Shown: positions 8,401 to 15,312 of the stretch, piece by piece
How positions within the stretch are numbered: position 1 is the first letter of the stretch
Layout of the letters: each line of letters opens with the position of its first letter
NCBI GenBank assembly: GCA_017959645.1
Contig: JAGDAE010000171.1
Span: 1 to 17,454, forward strand
Length of the DNA: 17,454 nucleotides
Reading direction: 5' to 3'
Source: Kiritimatiellia bacterium
GTDB lineage: Bacteria > Verrucomicrobiota > Kiritimatiellia > RFP12 > UBA1067
Notes under the pieces: model-generated
What the model was told of the DNA's origin: nothing
The model's input: the letters and a program-made list of their open reading frames with translations, nothing else
Database searches by the model: none
Program-made: the position numbers and the translations under genes

Positions 8401-10129
8401 CGGCGGTCATGTACATGTATCCCTTGTAGCCGAAGCCGTTGTTGAGCCAGCCGGAGTCGATCGGCCAGGTGTTGGAGCTTCCGTCAAGCTCCGACACCCA
8501 CGACAACTTGGCGAAAGCCGGCATCCCGAGCTCGCGGTGCCGTTGCAGTTCGCCATCTCCGGCTTCCGTTTCGAGCGGATTGAAATCGTTCTGGTTGTTC
8601 GTGTATTTCTTGATTTCCCAAAGCCCGACATTCGCCGACACCGTCGCGCCAACCTCGGCCTCGGTAGTGACGCCGACAAGGTCGCCGATGGCGGTGCGCA
8701 CCCCGTTTCTGACGCCGTAGAGCCGCGCGTAATACGTCCGCCCTGGAGTCAGCCCGTCAACCGTGTGCGCCTTGACGCCAACCTCAGAAACCTGGCTGTC
8801 GAGAACCGAGCGCCACCTGAGATCGTTTGCCGACGTACCGTAGTCGAGCTCGAAATCATACTCGTCCCCTTCGTTGCCGTTGCCGTAGAAGTTGAAATCG
8901 ACTTCAAACGCGGTCTTGGAGACTGCGTGGACCGAAACGAGTTTCGCCATCAGCGCACCGGCGGCTGCCGGCTCGATATCGGCTATCGCGGAGCTCGGCG
9001 ACCAGGTCGCGGTCTCGTCCTTTACCGCGGCGAGGCGGAAGTATCTGGCGCCGGAAGGTATCGCGATCGAATACGACCCCAAGCGCTGGCCGACCGCGAG
9101 AATGTCGATCTCTTCCGTCATCCACGCCGCGAGATCATTGGCTCCGTAGACGGACGCGAAACACGCATATACCGTCGCCCCTTCGAGCGAGGCGTCGAAA
9201 TCCGCCCCGACAATGGCGTTGGCGCCGTCCGTGCCGAGAAACGCGCAGGACATTTTCTCCGTGGCGACGGTGCGGAACACCGTTCCGTCGCCGCTTTCGC
9301 CGTACTTGACCTTCGTCGCGCCGCCGTCGAGCGAGACGGTGAGACCGTTTTCCGAAACGTACCCGGTGCATCCTCCCGGCACGCCGACGATGAACTTGAC
9401 CTCGTGCCATCCCGTCGAAGCGAACGTATGGGTGTGTGATTCCGGCGCGCTGTCGGGGAAGTCGTCGCGATTGCCGTAGAACACCTCGCCGTCGACTTCG
9501 ATCTGGTATGTCTTCACGAACGAATCGATCGTGAAGGTATAGGGTACGCCGGCGGCGAAATACGCATAGCCGCCGAACGCGGCTGTGACGGGATTGCTCA
9601 TTTCAAGATAATTGGCCCAGTCGGCCAACGTGTCCGCGAAACTGTAGCCGGTGAAGAACGCTCGCGGATCCCAATAGCGGTGGGCGTCATCGCCTTCGCG
9701 AAGCGGATCGAGAACCGGATACCACGCGTTCCATGCGCGCGCACTAAACTTGAGCCCCGCATACACGGCATCACTGACCGGATCGACCGTCGTCACGACC
9801 GCCTTCACTTCGCCGAGCGCGTTGTCGCCGGCGTAGAGCCGCGCATAGTAGAGCGTCCCCGCCGACAGCCCGTCGAACACGTATTCGGCCGCGCCAGCTT
9901 CCCCGACCGCCTGCGCAAGCGGGAACGTGCGGTCGAGATTGTCGGCCGAACGGCCGTATCTGACCAGATAGTCCCACCCGCCGTCGGGATCGGTTATGTT
10001 GAACGAGACCTTCGCCGACGCAGGGCCCGCCGCGGTTATGGCGATACCGTCAACCGCCGGCGACGCATTGGCCGCAACTCCCCCTACCGCCGCAGCGAAA
10101 GCCGCGACCCAAACGTTTCTCATATCCAT
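5447..10129 (-). CDS. giant exported modular protein (Fn3-like / PA14-like repeats), paralogue of its upstream neighbour
   Basis: The protein is 1560 residues and is not a recognised named protein. Residues 1-22 look like a Sec signal peptide, with an Ala-rich core and a likely cut after ANA. A superunit then repeats three times: an Fn3-like domain (about 24-115, 393-490 and 780-876, each with a YYARLY or similar edge); a PA14-like domain carrying GYMYMTAG-type, IDG and SGWH motifs and ending in GDG[TS][VL]FR (Gly280, Gly667, Gly1048); and a beta-sandwich with SGARYFRLAAVKD-type sequence. Two further beta-sandwich stretches (1146-1345) lead to a C-terminal module, 1350-1560, that starts VYYW, has a NW turn and VPKGGYENQP near 1450, and ends AILVR. 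No catalytic site is visible; a binding, adhesive or matrix role is an inference. The start at 10129 has AAGGAG only 4 bases upstream; ATG 10123 has a 10-base spacer and is an alternative. Confidence 0.82.
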   Translation of the reverse strand: MDMRNVWVAAFAAAVGGVAANASPAVDGIAITAAGPASAKVSFNITDPDGGWDYLVRYGRSADNLDRTFPLAQAVGEAGAAEYVFDGLSAGTLYYARLYAGDNALGEVKAVVTTVDPVSDAVYAGLKFSARAWNAWYPVLDPLREGDDAHRYWDPRAFFTGYSFADTLADWANYLEMSNPVTAAFGGYAYFAAGVPYTFTIDSFVKTYQIEVDGEVFYGNRDDFPDSAPESHTHTFASTGWHEVKFIVGVPGGCTGYVSENGLTVSLDGGATKVKYGESGDGTVFRTVATEKMSCAFLGTDGANAIVGADFDASLEGATVYACFASVYGANDLAAWMTEEIDILAVGQRLGSYSIAIPSGARYFRLAAVKDETATWSPSSAIADIEPAAAGALMAKLVSVHAVSKTAFEVDFNFYGNGNEGDEYDFELDYGTSANDLRWRSVLDSQVSEVGVKAHTVDGLTPGRTYYARLYGVRNGVRTAIGDLVGVTTEAEVGATVSANVGLWEIKKYTNNQNDFNPLETEAGDGELQRHRELGMPAFAKLSWVSELDGSSNTWPIDSGWLNNGFGYKGYMYMTAGKTYSFRVAMMAQTIFIGFDGGELSAQWLSLDPFDYYVDLSYKYSPQTTGWHLVHTVGLRDRSISSEQADVYGLEYSDDGGANWHAMEDPGDGTLFRTDPATPLSLDNPSIVAGKLRATAAFDACIEGYGVYACFGDDYAGDSFDDWDDAIALDAVGEGERIRSVSASIPSGAAYCRFVAVKDGEYIWAGTEALAELSSADEETLDASLVSVASTGLYSATFNLNIAIPEGAGDDCDVVFTVHPANSEWSFERTVSGVAGGAVAVVFDGLRSGRDYDVTFHAECGELASAESAPVRISTAAGVDLPGFAGIWQGRGTAWDRHWNQDIMSLEVGTEPNQRCRQLGPMPVFHYYLGGAAYSWSNPFDPDTSSSWTGECVFVYDGYIRLEEGAYAFDYTVDSGVNIVIDGETVACTLDNLNHTAVYNCAKSGWHSFHFETQNMDYWGGYAGGMAGADSLRMSRNGGAWRQLLDPGDGSLFRVAPGFECTFSESGGVLYVRSDYDGEDAVAIAYGTSDGGDWPGDWDSTASVAFTGGEYALDYSSLASGGYARGFTIDGSGNRTSLSELVHLAPPELPVLADVIDVDVSDGETISVDASAISLGETAASARLYIATSADFSDAEIADEKVIAATGPFALSADSFGGAGLAADTVYYWCVALSADSGAEDTLQGSVAMAGAPELGGAIGAEASGWNAVFRCQVAKLGAGTTTLTLFTGAGPSSLTNTASRTISSIGLNEVAVEFPFVNETVNYRFEISSDAGSSFSAIGSLDLIDNSVYYWKASVTNGNWTDPNNWSDASGGALDGRCSYPQTSQTAARFDNVAAATTVVVPGDLKVGSMASGSTDADIKFVLAAVNPAVSQIALHALNGTGSRTEFAITVPKGGYENQPLINQTDPVYNWAVQFVNSPKEIVLSVNPDSPAMQGGKWDMDVLEWSYGLDASKVVFANRGGAEFYFVYQGSLKEPAYEGENPTGIRVSIANKGLAILVR

Positions 10130-10132
10130 ACA

Positions 10133-10140
10133 GCTCCTTA
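10133..10140 (-). promoter_or_regulatory. Shine-Dalgarno overlapping the stop codon of the upstream giant gene
   Basis: TAAGGAGC on the minus strand combines the TAA stop of the 1631-residue gene (10140-10138) with the AAGGAG ribosome-binding site of the next gene (10139-10134). No promoter can fit in the 8-base gap, so the two giant genes are almost certainly cotranscribed and translationally linked. The spacing is 4 bases to the ATG at 10129 and 10 bases to the ATG at 10123, so the site alone does not fix which ATG is used. Confidence 0.8.
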
Positions 10141-13100
10141 CCTTATGAAAATGACGGTTCCGCCGCGCGGTATCACTGCGCGTATCTGGGTCGCCTCGGC
10201 GATATCCTCGGTGTCGTACGCAGTCCATGCGCCGAGTTCGACGAGGGAATCCTTGAAGTGGTTGGGCGCGCTGCAGACGATGAGCGGGCAGTCGGCGCCG
10301 GTGACGCGCGCGGGCGAATCATTGGCGACTTCGACGAGCAACCGCGCCTGGCCGGCCGAGAAATCCCAGCCACCGTCGTTGTAGCAATGCACCGGCTCTC
10401 TCGTGTAGCCGCCGGCCGGCACGTGGAAGATCATGCGCGGTTCCACCGCGTTTATGTTGTCGGTCTGGTACGCGATGCAGTGGTAGCGCGCCTCGAGAAC
10501 CGGGTTGGCGCCGTAGAACTCGATGTCCCAGTCGCCCGAGCTCCATGCGTTGACCGCCATGTAGATGCAGCCGAAACTCGGCAGGATGAACGTCGAGTCG
10601 TCAATGGCGAGCCTGAAATTGTGGCCGCCGACCGCACGGAACGAGCCTCCGTGCTGGGCGAATGTCGCGCCGTTCTTGAGCAGCAGTTCGCAGTAGTTCT
10701 TGTATTCGACATAGGAATCGCTGCGCATGTAGCCGTAGGCGTTGTCGAAGGTGAGATGCATGCCGTTGTTGAACATCACCCTGGTCGAGTTGAAGTGCAG
10801 GTTCTTGAACGTGATCGCGACATTCTCGGCAAAGTAGTCGGCGACCCACCAGTTTTCGTGGTAGATGCCGGAAGAGCTCGAGTTGAAGTCGGCGCCGTTG
10901 TATCCGTTGCCCTCGAACGTGATGTCTGTTCCCGCCGTGGTTATGTGCAGCGTGTTTACGTATACGCGGCTGGTCAGCGTCACGCGGTACGGCGTATTGG
11001 TCTCGGCGGGATCGACGGCGAACACCGCCGCGCAATGCGACGTGTTCGGCCATGTCGCCTGCGGCGGATTGCCCTCCACCGACCAGTTCGCCGCGGTCTC
11101 CCACGCTCCGTCGTGCACTGAATCGTCCCAGTAATACGCATACTGGTCGCGCACGAATATCGACATGACTCCACTGTCGACGGTCCAGAACGCCGTGTCG
11201 CAGGCGTTGGAGACGATGTACTTGTAGTAGCCAGTCGCGTTGACCTGCGGATATTCGTTGGTGAACGTGAACGACGGGTTTTCGCGCGTCACGACGCGGC
11301 TGTCTCTGAGTTCGAGGCTGTTTTCGCCCATTCCGGCGTAGAGGTATACCGTGGCCTCGCCGGCGCCCGCGCCGGTGTCGGCCAGAGCGCCGGACATGGT
11401 GACGAACGCGTTGGCGTCAACCGCCGAGAACGACAGCGCCTTGAACGAAGCGGCGGAAGCGAGCGCGACCTGCACCGTCTTCGAAACGTCCTTCGCCCCC
11501 GACTGCGCGGCGAGCTGAAGACGCACATATCTCGTCGACCCCGGCGCGATGTAGCGCGCCGACGCCGTGTCGGCCTCGAAGAGAGTCTCGTCGATTCCGT
11601 CGCCGGAGGCGTAAGTTCCGGCGATCTCCCACGCGACGGCGCCGGACATGTCGGCGTTGGCGGAGACGAATACGGTGAGCGTCGCCGCCTCGCCCGCGCC
11701 GGCCGACGAGACCGACCCGGTTATCCTCAACTTGTCGCCGAAGCTGCCGTCGAGCGAGAACTCGCCGACGACCGGCTTGGCGGCGTCGGGCATGTACAGC
11801 GCGTCCCCGCACCACTGCCAGATTTCGCTGACCGGGTCGACGATGTAGAAGCGCGCGAAATGGTACGCCGTGCCGCAGCCCGAAAGCCCGACATAGGCGT
11901 AGCCGAGATCTTCCTTGTCGATGGTCGCGACGGTGTCGTCGTTCGCCCACGTCTCCGGCTCGTCGCCGCCGGCCTCGTCGCCGTAGACGATGTGGAGCGC
12001 CAGCCCGTCGGCGTAGCGCCACGCGCCGAATTCGAGCTCGGCCGACAGCGCTCCGGCGCCGACGGAATGCGAAACCACCCTGCCGTCGCACACGCCGGGG
12101 GCGGTCCTCAACAGCGCTCCGTCGCCGGCGTCGATCGGGTGCACCCAGTTGTATCCGTCGACCATCATCGAGAACCCGTTCCAGTACTGGTTGCCGGCGC
12201 CGCCGAGCCAATCGCCGAAGATGACCTGGATTGGATACCATCCCGTCTCGGCTATGACGCCCGGGTTGACCTGGCCGTTGTTTCGTTCCAAGTAGCGGAC
12301 GCCGTTGAAATCGATCGTGCAGTAGTCGTCGATCTGCGTGCCGAACAAAAGGTTCATCCCAGCCTCGAGATAGATGTAGCCCTTGTAGGCGATCTCGTAG
12401 CCGTTTATCCAGCCGCACTCGCCCTCGACCCCGTCGCGATCCCATACCGTCCATTTCGGGTCGGACGCTCCCGGGTTGAACCACATGTTGCCCGCCCACG
12501 GCGAAAGCGTCCTCACCGTCGTCGGGTGGTCGAGCACGTCGCCGGTTATCCCGCCCGACTCCATCGCCTGCCAGAGCCCCGGCAGCGAAACGCCGCTCGC
12601 TCTGGTTGAGCCGTACATGGACGGAACCTTCGCGGTCTTGAACGAAAACACTTCTGACGGTTCGCCGGCCGCCGAACCGTTGCTCGAGGTTATCCGGGCG
12701 TAGTACAAGTGGTCGGGGTCGAGCCCCGGCAGCTTCACGGTGCGGACGCCGGCGGCGAGCGAATTGGTCGTGTGCGAATAGGAAAGATCGCCGGGTTCGT
12801 AGCCGTATTCGACCGTGATGTCGACGCCTCCGGCGCCGCCGGTCGAGACGATGTTCACTTCGATCTCCGCCGAGATCTGCCCCGCGTCCGCGACCTGCAC
12901 GAACCTCGCGTCGACCGCGCTCTCGTCGGCGAGCTCGATTTCGCCTACCGGAACCGACCCGGTCGTGTAGATGAATTCGCCGTTTTCGCACAGGAACGCC
13001 ACATATCGCGCCCCCGCCGGCATTTCGAACGCGAACGTATGCTTGGCCGTCTGCGGAAGCGTCACCTCCTCGACCGGCTCGCCCCACTGCGAAATGTCGG

Positions 13101-15033
13101 TGCCCGGATAGTCCGCGAACGCGTACGCCCTGGCCGCACCGCCCGCCGCCGCCGGATTGAACGCCACCGTGAACGTCGCGCCGGCCGAAGCGATCGCCGC
13201 GCTTTCGATCGTCGCCGGGCTGTCGAACGGCACCTTGAAGATCACGTTGCCGGTTTCGTTCGTGAACGGATGGTAGTTGACGTTGTCCGTCGACCACCCC
13301 ATGCCGTAGAAGCTGCCGTACGGACCGTACCCTCCCGTGCCGTTGCCGGTGTAGAGCCTGAGATTGTGCCAGCCGGTCTCGGTGCAGTTGTACGCTCCGC
13401 GGTGCATGTCGGCGAAACTTACCCCGCCCTGGCCGGTCGTCCAGTAGATTTCGGTTCCGTCGACCCAGAACGAACCGTAGTCGTCTTCGTTTATGACTAC
13501 GGTGTAGACATTGCCCGCTTCCATGTACATCTCGCACTCGTAGCCGAACGTCACGTAGTCGCGCCAGTTGTAGGTCTGCAACGAGCCGTCGGTGACGAGC
13601 CGCCCCGTCCATGGACGCGGCCCTATCGATGTTCCGTTGCCGGTGTGCACCGCCCACGGTCCGTCGACGTAGGCCGACGCCGGCTGACCCGTTATCGTGA
13701 AGCCGTCGTCCCAGGTGGAGCCGGATATGTTCTGCACGAACCCGTCGCGCGAGTTCACCCCCGACGGGAAAGCCTCCTCTTTCGTCTTAGCCGCGACCGG
13801 CGAAAGTTCGACCGCTTCGTCGACGTCGGGCTCGACGATCGCGCCGACCGTGTAGACGCTGCCGGGACGCAGCGTGGAAAGCGCGAAATCGACCGGCCCG
13901 GGCGAAACGACGCCCGAAGCGACGAGGTTCGTCGTCGTCTTCCCGTTCGCCGCGACGACCGAATAGACGTCGCACGAGCTGTTCTCGCCGCCGAGAGCGA
14001 TCAGGTCGAGCGACATGACGATATTGGTCACGCTCGACGATTTGACGTGCAGGTTGTTCACCGCCAGCGACGGATAGACGAACGTCAGCGAATCGGACGC
14101 GATCGCGGTGATGTCGCTCGCAATGACCTCGACGTCGGCTCCGGGCGTGAAATCGACGCGCCCTCCGAGCGTGCACGTTATCACGCGCTTGCCGATGTTG
14201 TCGTAGAGCGCCGTATGGCCGTCTTTGTCGATTACCGGTATGTAGTCTGCCGTGAGCGGACCGTCGGCCGATTCTTTTATCTGGAGCCAGTAGATCGTGC
14301 CGTAGTCGCTGCTCATCAGTATCGTCGGCTGGTTGAGCGTGCTGTACGCCTTGGGCGGTTTCGCACCGGCGCTCTGCCCGTCGATATTGAGCCAATGGTT
14401 GCCCATCTCGAACACGTACGGCGTGTTGGCCGCGATTCCTATGCCGCCCCAAAGCCGCAGATTGCTGCCGTCGTCCTCGCCGGTGAGATCGAACAGTATC
14501 GTGCTGGCGTAGGGGAACATTCGCCAGTATCCGCCGTCGGGCGCAAGCGTCGTGTCCCTGAAGTTGCCGAAGAAAAGCCCGCCGTTGAAAGTCGACATCG
14601 CCGCTTTCATCGTCACGATCGAGTTCTGCGTCAGGCTGTAGCCGATGTCGTCGAAGCTCGAGTTGCCCTGCGAAGAGAGCGACGCGACTTCCTTCAGGTA
14701 CGGCCTGTATTTGGAACTCGTGACGAAAAATCTGGCGGCGAAATACGTGTCGCCCCATTCCGCCGGCGCGTCGATTGTGAACGTCTCGCCCGGTTCGTCG
14801 AAGTCGCCGACCAGTTCCCATTTCTCCCAGTCCGCCCAGTCGTTCCCGCGGTCCACGCTGTCGAACGCGGCAATCACCGAACGCACGGTCGAATCGCCTG
14901 TACCGGTCACCGTCGCCTCGAAAGCGACGGTCACGCCGCCCTCGGAGATTTCGGACACTTCAATGTTCCATGCATGCGCAAAAAGCGTCGCAACGGCGGC
15001 AAAGCCGGCGACAATCGCTCGTTTGGTATCCAT
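10138..15033 (-). CDS. giant exported modular protein (Fn3-like / PA14-like modules, beta-helix-like C-terminal region)
   Basis: The protein is 1631 residues and has no recognised name. The signal peptide MDTKRAIVAGFAAVATLFAHA ends in a classic AxA site. Then follow a beta-sandwich with an AARFF motif (to about 125); a region containing the LamG-associated pattern DYIPVIDKDGHTALYD (about 265-280); a PA14-like unit with MYMEAG, VDG, TGWH and GNVIFK (Gly595); a GARYVAF sandwich; an Fn3-like domain (about 707-803); a second PA14-like unit with YKGYIYLEAG and GDGALLR (Gly970); a HFARFY sandwich; and two more beta-sandwich stretches. The C-terminal module (1300-1631) starts AYYW, has a NW turn, then an Asn/Phe-rich beta-helix-like stretch (about 1358-1515), VPAGGYTREP near 1537, and ends VIFIR. 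No enzyme motif is seen. ATG 15033 was chosen because GGAG lies 6 bases upstream; ATG 15045 in frame has a poorer site. Secretion is well supported; the function is unknown. Confidence 0.82.
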   Translation of the reverse strand: MDTKRAIVAGFAAVATLFAHAWNIEVSEISEGGVTVAFEATVTGTGDSTVRSVIAAFDSVDRGNDWADWEKWELVGDFDEPGETFTIDAPAEWGDTYFAARFFVTSSKYRPYLKEVASLSSQGNSSFDDIGYSLTQNSIVTMKAAMSTFNGGLFFGNFRDTTLAPDGGYWRMFPYASTILFDLTGEDDGSNLRLWGGIGIAANTPYVFEMGNHWLNIDGQSAGAKPPKAYSTLNQPTILMSSDYGTIYWLQIKESADGPLTADYIPVIDKDGHTALYDNIGKRVITCTLGGRVDFTPGADVEVIASDITAIASDSLTFVYPSLAVNNLHVKSSSVTNIVMSLDLIALGGENSSCDVYSVVAANGKTTTNLVASGVVSPGPVDFALSTLRPGSVYTVGAIVEPDVDEAVELSPVAAKTKEEAFPSGVNSRDGFVQNISGSTWDDGFTITGQPASAYVDGPWAVHTGNGTSIGPRPWTGRLVTDGSLQTYNWRDYVTFGYECEMYMEAGNVYTVVINEDDYGSFWVDGTEIYWTTGQGGVSFADMHRGAYNCTETGWHNLRLYTGNGTGGYGPYGSFYGMGWSTDNVNYHPFTNETGNVIFKVPFDSPATIESAAIASAGATFTVAFNPAAAGGAARAYAFADYPGTDISQWGEPVEEVTLPQTAKHTFAFEMPAGARYVAFLCENGEFIYTTGSVPVGEIELADESAVDARFVQVADAGQISAEIEVNIVSTGGAGGVDITVEYGYEPGDLSYSHTTNSLAAGVRTVKLPGLDPDHLYYARITSSNGSAAGEPSEVFSFKTAKVPSMYGSTRASGVSLPGLWQAMESGGITGDVLDHPTTVRTLSPWAGNMWFNPGASDPKWTVWDRDGVEGECGWINGYEIAYKGYIYLEAGMNLLFGTQIDDYCTIDFNGVRYLERNNGQVNPGVIAETGWYPIQVIFGDWLGGAGNQYWNGFSMMVDGYNWVHPIDAGDGALLRTAPGVCDGRVVSHSVGAGALSAELEFGAWRYADGLALHIVYGDEAGGDEPETWANDDTVATIDKEDLGYAYVGLSGCGTAYHFARFYIVDPVSEIWQWCGDALYMPDAAKPVVGEFSLDGSFGDKLRITGSVSSAGAGEAATLTVFVSANADMSGAVAWEIAGTYASGDGIDETLFEADTASARYIAPGSTRYVRLQLAAQSGAKDVSKTVQVALASAASFKALSFSAVDANAFVTMSGALADTGAGAGEATVYLYAGMGENSLELRDSRVVTRENPSFTFTNEYPQVNATGYYKYIVSNACDTAFWTVDSGVMSIFVRDQYAYYWDDSVHDGAWETAANWSVEGNPPQATWPNTSHCAAVFAVDPAETNTPYRVTLTSRVYVNTLHITTAGTDITFEGNGYNGADFNSSSSGIYHENWWVADYFAENVAITFKNLHFNSTRVMFNNGMHLTFDNAYGYMRSDSYVEYKNYCELLLKNGATFAQHGGSFRAVGGHNFRLAIDDSTFILPSFGCIYMAVNAWSSGDWDIEFYGANPVLEARYHCIAYQTDNINAVEPRMIFHVPAGGYTREPVHCYNDGGWDFSAGQARLLVEVANDSPARVTGADCPLIVCSAPNHFKDSLVELGAWTAYDTEDIAEATQIRAVIPRGGTVIFIR

Positions 15034-15066
15034 TACGGTCTCCATTTCTTTTCGAGTTTCACTGAT

Positions 15067-15104
15067 ATGTTATCAAATTATTCCATTCAAGTCAACCATG
15101 TCAA
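15067..15104 (-). promoter_or_regulatory. candidate sigma70-type promoter for the two giant genes
   Basis: On the minus strand TTGACT (15095-15090) is 17 bases from TAACAT (15072-15067), correct spacing for a housekeeping promoter. A perfect TTGACA lies just upstream (15104-15099), 9 bases out of register, and pairs less well with TAATTT further on. The region is strikingly AT-rich compared with its surroundings. A start near 15060 would give a leader of about 27 bases before the ATG at 15033. Prediction only. Confidence 0.5.
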
Positions 15105-15312
15105 GTCCTCCCAAATGGTAAGGACCCGCGCCAAAACCGCGCCGCTTCCAGATGCCGCACGGCATCTTCGGCGTCTGCACCGGAACATTTCGGCATGTGG
15201 CCGACGGTCCGGTCGCAAATGCGCGATTCTCCATGGCGATGCGCGTGCGACTGGAAACGGATATTGCATTCAGGCCATACCCGATTGCAGCATTCGCGAC
15301 CACCAGCGTGCG
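15105..15312. other. non-coding gap between permease and giant gene, with small hairpin
   Basis: No convincing gene is seen. A perfect 7-base stem AGATGCC / GGCATCT with a 4-base loop lies at 15150-15167. Next to it, at 15127-15144, is a direct repeat of GGCGCGG separated by TTTT (minus-strand reading). The hairpin is 146 bases past the permease stop and has no T-run after it, so it is a poor intrinsic terminator; it may be a processing or leader structure. A 76-codon frame at 15303-15073 on the minus strand lacks a good ribosome-binding site and recognisable motifs, and runs through the predicted promoter. Confidence 0.4.

Noticed and set aside
7088..9439. Plus-strand open frame of about 783 codons antisense to the second giant gene
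   Set aside because: It has the same Arg/Val/Asp-rich shadow composition and lies wholly inside a minus-strand gene with coherent repeated domains and a signal peptide.
5447..10129. Glycoside hydrolase or peptidase activity in the giant proteins
   Set aside because: No catalytic motif or enzyme-fold signature was seen; all recognisable segments are beta-rich binding or structural modules.
10138..15033. Autotransporter with a C-terminal outer-membrane barrel
   Set aside because: The C-terminus lacks a run of amphipathic aromatic-ended strands and ends in Arg rather than Phe/Trp/Tyr. The 'NW' turn resembles autotransporter-associated passenger repeats only.
15073..15303. Possible 76-residue gene between the permease and the giant gene
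   Set aside because: No ribosome-binding site at a sensible distance, no recognisable motif, and it overlaps the predicted promoter. It cannot be excluded without comparative data.
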